Below, one piece after another: positions 61,303 to 64,000 of a stretch of DNA of 64,000 nt. This DNA comes from Fibrisoma limi BUZ 3 (lineage in GTDB: Bacteria > Bacteroidota > Bacteroidia > Cytophagales > Spirosomataceae). The notes below the pieces were generated by a model that was given only the letters and a program-made list of their open reading frames with translations, was not told where the DNA came from and did not search any database. Each line of letters starts with the position of its first letter. Position 1 is the stretch's first letter. The DNA is taken from positions 1,302,001-1,366,000 of the forward strand of contig NZ_CAIT01000009.1 in assembly GCF_000296815.2 (NCBI RefSeq), written 5' to 3'. The position numbers and the translations under genes were made by a program.

Positions 61303-61875
61303 ATGAAAAAAGTAATGATTATGGGGTGCATGCTGGTAGCCGGCCTGACCCTGAGTGCTAACGCACAGACAACAAACTCAACAGGTAGCAATACGGGCAC
61401 GACCACAACGAGCCCAACGACAGGTACGTACCAGTCACAGCCGACGACACAGCCACAGCCGTCGACACCAGCAGGACAGCCATCAACAACGACCGGTACG
61501 TATTCGAATCCATCGAACACGAATTCGCCGACGGGTACGTATCAGACTCAGCCGCAAACGACTACTGGCTCAGGTACTTACTCAACCGGTACGACTGGCA
61601 CGACAACGTATCCGAATTCGCAAACGACATCCGGCTACGGTACATCAGGGTCAACGACCGGTTCCAGCTCAACCACGAACAATAGTTCGTATTCAACAGG
61701 AACAGGTACCATGCAGCAAGGTTCGACATCAGGTAGCCAGAACACCATGGGCACTTCTGAACAAACCATGGGTACTACCGACCAGACGACAAACCGCCAG
61801 ATGGGTACTGACCGGAAGAACCGCAAGAATCGCCGGAACTCATCATCAACGATGCGTCGGGATTCGCTTAAGTAA
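61303..61875 (+). CDS. Secreted Thr/Ser/Gly/Gln-rich low-complexity protein
   Basis: A 190-residue protein with a clear signal peptide (MKKVMIMGCMLVAGLTLSANA-Q). The mature chain is nearly all Thr, Ser, Gly, Asn, Gln and Pro, with recurring TGTYxxQP and GTYSxPS units. It ends with a basic tail (RKNRKNRRNSS...MRRDSLK). Such chains are expected to be disordered. Its role might be surface or matrix-like, but no family is recognised. A perfect terminator follows directly, so it is monocistronic. Confidence 0.75.
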   Translation: MKKVMIMGCMLVAGLTLSANAQTTNSTGSNTGTTTTSPTTGTYQSQPTTQPQPSTPAGQPSTTTGTYSNPSNTNSPTGTYQTQPQTTTGSGTYSTGTTGTTTYPNSQTTSGYGTSGSTTGSSSTTNNSSYSTGTGTMQQGSTSGSQNTMGTSEQTMGTTDQTTNRQMGTDRKNRKNRRNSSSTMRRDSLK

Positions 61876-61924
61876 GAACGACACAACTATCCCCGTTAGA
61901 GGATAGCTGGAGGAGTGATAATAG

Positions 61925-61970
61925 AGCCGGATGGCTAACTTTGATCTAAAGTTAGCCATCCGGCTTTTTT
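61925..61970 (+). terminator. Strong rho-independent terminator
   Basis: A perfect 18-bp stem (61925-61942 with 61948-61965), loop GATCT, then TTTTTT. It ends 3 bp before the next ATG, at 61973. Confidence 0.95.
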
Positions 61971-61972
61971 GT

Positions 61973-63454
61973 ATGGAAGTAGATTCACTGATTACATTAC
62001 AACAAGCTACTATCAACCGAAGCGGGACGCCTGTTCTGACAAACCTCGACTGGACACTTAAAGCCGGTGAATGCTGGGCTATTGTGGGTGACACAGGCGC
62101 GGGAAAAACCAGTTTTTTGCAGGCTCTGGCCGGACTACTACCTGTTCGTGTAGGGCGGGCTGTTTATCCGGCCCATCAATCTAGCGACCTGTCATTGTAC
62201 CAGTGGCTCCGGCAGAATGTACTGTTCGTCTCCTTCAAAGAAGATTCCCGGCAGTTCTCGTATGCAGGCCACTTCTATCAGCAGCGCTACCACGCCACCA
62301 TGGGCGACGAAGCGCCAACGGTACGTGATTTTTTACAGTATCCGGATACGCCCGAAGCCAGGCCCCTCGTCCATCGACTCGGTCTCGAACCGCTGCTGGA
62401 GTTGTCGCTGCTCAAACTGTCAAACGGCCAGACCCGCAAAGCCCGGATTGGTAAAGCATTCCTAAAGCAACCCGCTGTCTTGCTGATCGATAACCCCTTT
62501 GTAGGCCTTGATGCGGCTTTTCAGCAGGAGCTTTCTGACTGGCTGGGTGAACTGGTTAACCATGGGTTGAGTCTGGTACTGGCTGCGGAACCAAATAAAC
62601 TACCATCATTCGTCACGCATGTGGCCTGGCTGAATCAGGGACAACTTCGCTGGGCTGGTCCCCGCCGGGAGTTTAATCCTATCGCACTCGTTCCAGCTAT
62701 AGACAAGCTCCAAATACCGTCAATAAATGGTTCTCACGCCGACTTTACGGAAGCATTCCGCCTGCAGCACGTTACGGTCCGCTATGGTGAAAAATACATT
62801 CTTCAGAATTTAAACTGGGTGGTTCGGGCCGGCGAGAAATGGGCGCTGGTTGGCGCGAACGGCGCTGGTAAATCCGTACTGTTGAGTTTGCTATACGGCG
62901 ACCATCCACAGGCTTACGCTAATGACGTCCGGGTGTTTGGGCACCGGCGGGGTAGTCATTCTGGCGGTCGCAGCGAAAGCGTCTGGGACGTAAAACGCCG
63001 AATTGGATTTGTATCACCTGAATTACACCTATATTTTCCCAACCATCTGACCGCCCGCCAGGTGGTCCTTACTGGCCTCACCGATACGTTGGTGGTGCCA
63101 CGGTCTGTACCTGCCCAGGCTGAAACTACGCTAGATACCCTGTTCGCTTATTTTAGCATAGATCATCTTCAGCAGCGAGCGTTCGGCAGCCTATCAGCCG
63201 GTGAGCAGCGCCTGACCTTACTGATCAGGGCATTTATCAAACACCCTCCCCTGCTGTTATTAGATGAGCCATTTCAGGCCCTGGATGAGCGAAGTATTCA
63301 ATTAGCCAGACAACTGCTAAATTTATTACCAGCATCCACTACGCTGCTGTTTGTCACGCATGACCGGCGGGAACTTCCTGATTGTATCAGTCAGGTTTTT
63401 CAGCTCGATCGTGCCGGGGCGGCTTCTGTCGAATCCACCTATCCTGCTGATTAA
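61973..63454 (+). CDS. Tandem ABC ATPase (ModF/PhrA-like)
   Basis: A 493-residue protein with two ABC ATPase domains and no membrane spans. The first has Walker A GDTGAGKT (39-46) and signature LSNGQTRKARIGKA; the second has GANGAGKS (294-301), LSAGEQRLTLLIRA and Walker B LLLLDEPFQALDE. The first Walker B is degenerate (VLLIDNPFVGLDA: Asn where Glu is expected). This two-domain layout resembles ModF/photorepair-type ATPases, of unclear role. No permease is encoded nearby. The frame continues upstream to 61931, but that part is inside the terminator; the ATG at 61973 directly after it is the start. Confidence 0.88.
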   Translation: MEVDSLITLQQATINRSGTPVLTNLDWTLKAGECWAIVGDTGAGKTSFLQALAGLLPVRVGRAVYPAHQSSDLSLYQWLRQNVLFVSFKEDSRQFSYAGHFYQQRYHATMGDEAPTVRDFLQYPDTPEARPLVHRLGLEPLLELSLLKLSNGQTRKARIGKAFLKQPAVLLIDNPFVGLDAAFQQELSDWLGELVNHGLSLVLAAEPNKLPSFVTHVAWLNQGQLRWAGPRREFNPIALVPAIDKLQIPSINGSHADFTEAFRLQHVTVRYGEKYILQNLNWVVRAGEKWALVGANGAGKSVLLSLLYGDHPQAYANDVRVFGHRRGSHSGGRSESVWDVKRRIGFVSPELHLYFPNHLTARQVVLTGLTDTLVVPRSVPAQAETTLDTLFAYFSIDHLQQRAFGSLSAGEQRLTLLIRAFIKHPPLLLLDEPFQALDERSIQLARQLLNLLPASTTLLFVTHDRRELPDCISQVFQLDRAGAASVESTYPAD

Positions 63455-63771
63455 ACTCAAGAAAATGCGATTACCGGATAGCATTTCAGGTCGTAAACGC
63501 AACTCATTTCATTGAGACAAGTCAAGCCAAAAAGGTAACAACTACGCTACACTATACGCATATAAAGAAAACTAACAAACGAAGCAAAGGTCTATTGTAT
63601 TGGCATACTTTGTGCAGAGCCGACCCGCGCTACATTCATATTTCGTAAATGGTTGCTTATGCGTTCCGCCCCATATTAAAGCCAATAGAACATCGTCAAA
63701 AAGTCGTTGTTTCTTTTGAAATGGGTTATTGGCATGAAATTCGTCTAATTTTACTCAATGATCTGCACTGT
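63455..63771. other. Intergenic region before a truncated gene
   Basis: About 315 bp with no supported gene. A GCATACTTTGTGC near 63603-63615 resembles a Bacteroidota -7 box with one base less spacing. Nothing else is evident. Confidence 0.4.
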
Positions 63772-64000
63772 ATGATAAGACGGCTACTGGATAGGTTTGT
63801 ACACTTAAGGATACGGAGAAATGGACTATTTATAGCTGTATGTGCAGCTATTGGTATGTCTACCACCGGCGCTATTGCGTATCCTACTGTTGTACCAGGC
63901 CCGGTAGGCCGTGCTGATTCCTGCCAGGTGCCTGATCCACCCGTCATCACCGGAACAGCCAGGGCCATCTGCCGAAATGAATCCGTTACGTTGACCGCCA
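63772..64000 (+). CDS. Secreted repeat protein, 5' part only (cut by window end)
   Basis: At least 76 residues, running off the end of the window. From the ATG at 63772 the chain has a basic start (MIRRLLDRFVHLRIRRN), a hydrophobic signal core (GLFIAVCAAIGM) and a mature N-terminus with a short Pro-rich linker. Then ITGTARAICRNESVTLTA begins, the opening of the Ig/PKD-like repeats (xICxxxSVTLTAxG) common in large gliding-type adhesins of this group. An in-frame ATG at 63721 is an alternative start. The full length and C-terminal sorting signal are not visible. Confidence 0.6.
   Translation, partial: MIRRLLDRFVHLRIRRNGLFIAVCAAIGMSTTGAIAYPTVVPGPVGRADSCQVPDPPVITGTARAICRNESVTLTA

Noticed and set aside
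61355-61906. 183-codon Arg/His/Gln-rich frame overlapping the low-complexity gene
   Set aside because: It is the frame-shifted reading of the ACG/ACA-rich repeats; the other frame has the signal peptide.
61931-61972. Upstream ATG extending the ABC ATPase by 14 residues
   Set aside because: These codons lie inside the loop, right arm and T-run of a perfect terminator; the ATG at 61973 follows it.

Overview
The window looks like a chromosomal segment of a Gram-negative Bacteroidota, most likely a Spirosoma-type Cytophagales (Spirosomaceae). This is inferred from moderately high GC coding DNA, outer-membrane beta-barrels, a TonB receptor with a carboxypeptidase-like regulatory N-terminus, several Bacteroidota -7 promoter boxes (TAnnTTTG), 7TMR-DISM histidine kinases, and the RDD/SpoIIM/DUF4129/DUF4350/MoxR/DUF58 cluster. 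I see no rRNA, tRNA, CRISPR array, phage or insertion sequence. About 47 protein genes fill the window.

Layout. 1-6.4 kb: DUF3050 protein, small beta-barrel, a fatty-acid desaturase resembling eukaryotic sphingolipid delta-4 desaturase, DsbD-type reductase, and a PhyH dioxygenase with a divergent AraC regulator. 7.4-12.9 kb: lipoprotein, glyA, tatC, M1 peptidase. 13.0-16.2 kb: three-gene trans-4-hydroxyproline catabolic operon (DapA-family deaminase, proline-racemase-family epimerase, FAD oxidoreductase). 16.3-25.6 kb: the conserved MoxR/DUF58 membrane cluster, with a YhcG-type PDDEXK nuclease gene inserted, and a divergent RDD gene. 25.6-33.6 kb: M20 amidohydrolase plus histidine kinase, facing a GH130/SDR/large helical-toroid carbohydrate cluster. 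33.6-43.9 kb: phytase-esterase-like lipoprotein, then two minus-strand groups: a YtkA-like protein, a polytopic protein and an acyltransferase; and a TonB receptor, an Asp-box protein with a CxCC motif and a DUF5602-like protein. These may form a metal-handling locus. 44.4-48.7 kb: double SnoaL protein, MerR/TipAS regulator, gluconate-dehydrogenase-type pair (Tat subunit 3 plus GMC flavoprotein). 48.8-51.6 kb: hybrid histidine kinase with REC and Hpt.

51.9-57.7 kb holds the most unusual unit: three tightly packed genes for a thermolysin-like gluzincin, an HxHxDH metallo-beta-lactamase-fold hydrolase, and a patatin-like phospholipase with its own membrane segments. It is preceded by an AT-rich intergenic region. 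I recognise no described system with this exact composition; a defence or membrane-attack role is only an inference. The window ends with a repeat-domain lipoprotein, an ECF sigma factor overlapping a membrane/beta-barrel gene, a Thr/Ser/Gly-rich secreted protein, a tandem ABC ATPase and the start of a surface protein cut by the window edge.

Many transcription units end in long, often perfect hairpins (16-32 bp stems). A four-copy 21-bp repeat sits between the phyH-like and dsbD-like genes, and a larger inverted repeat sits between glyA and tatC.
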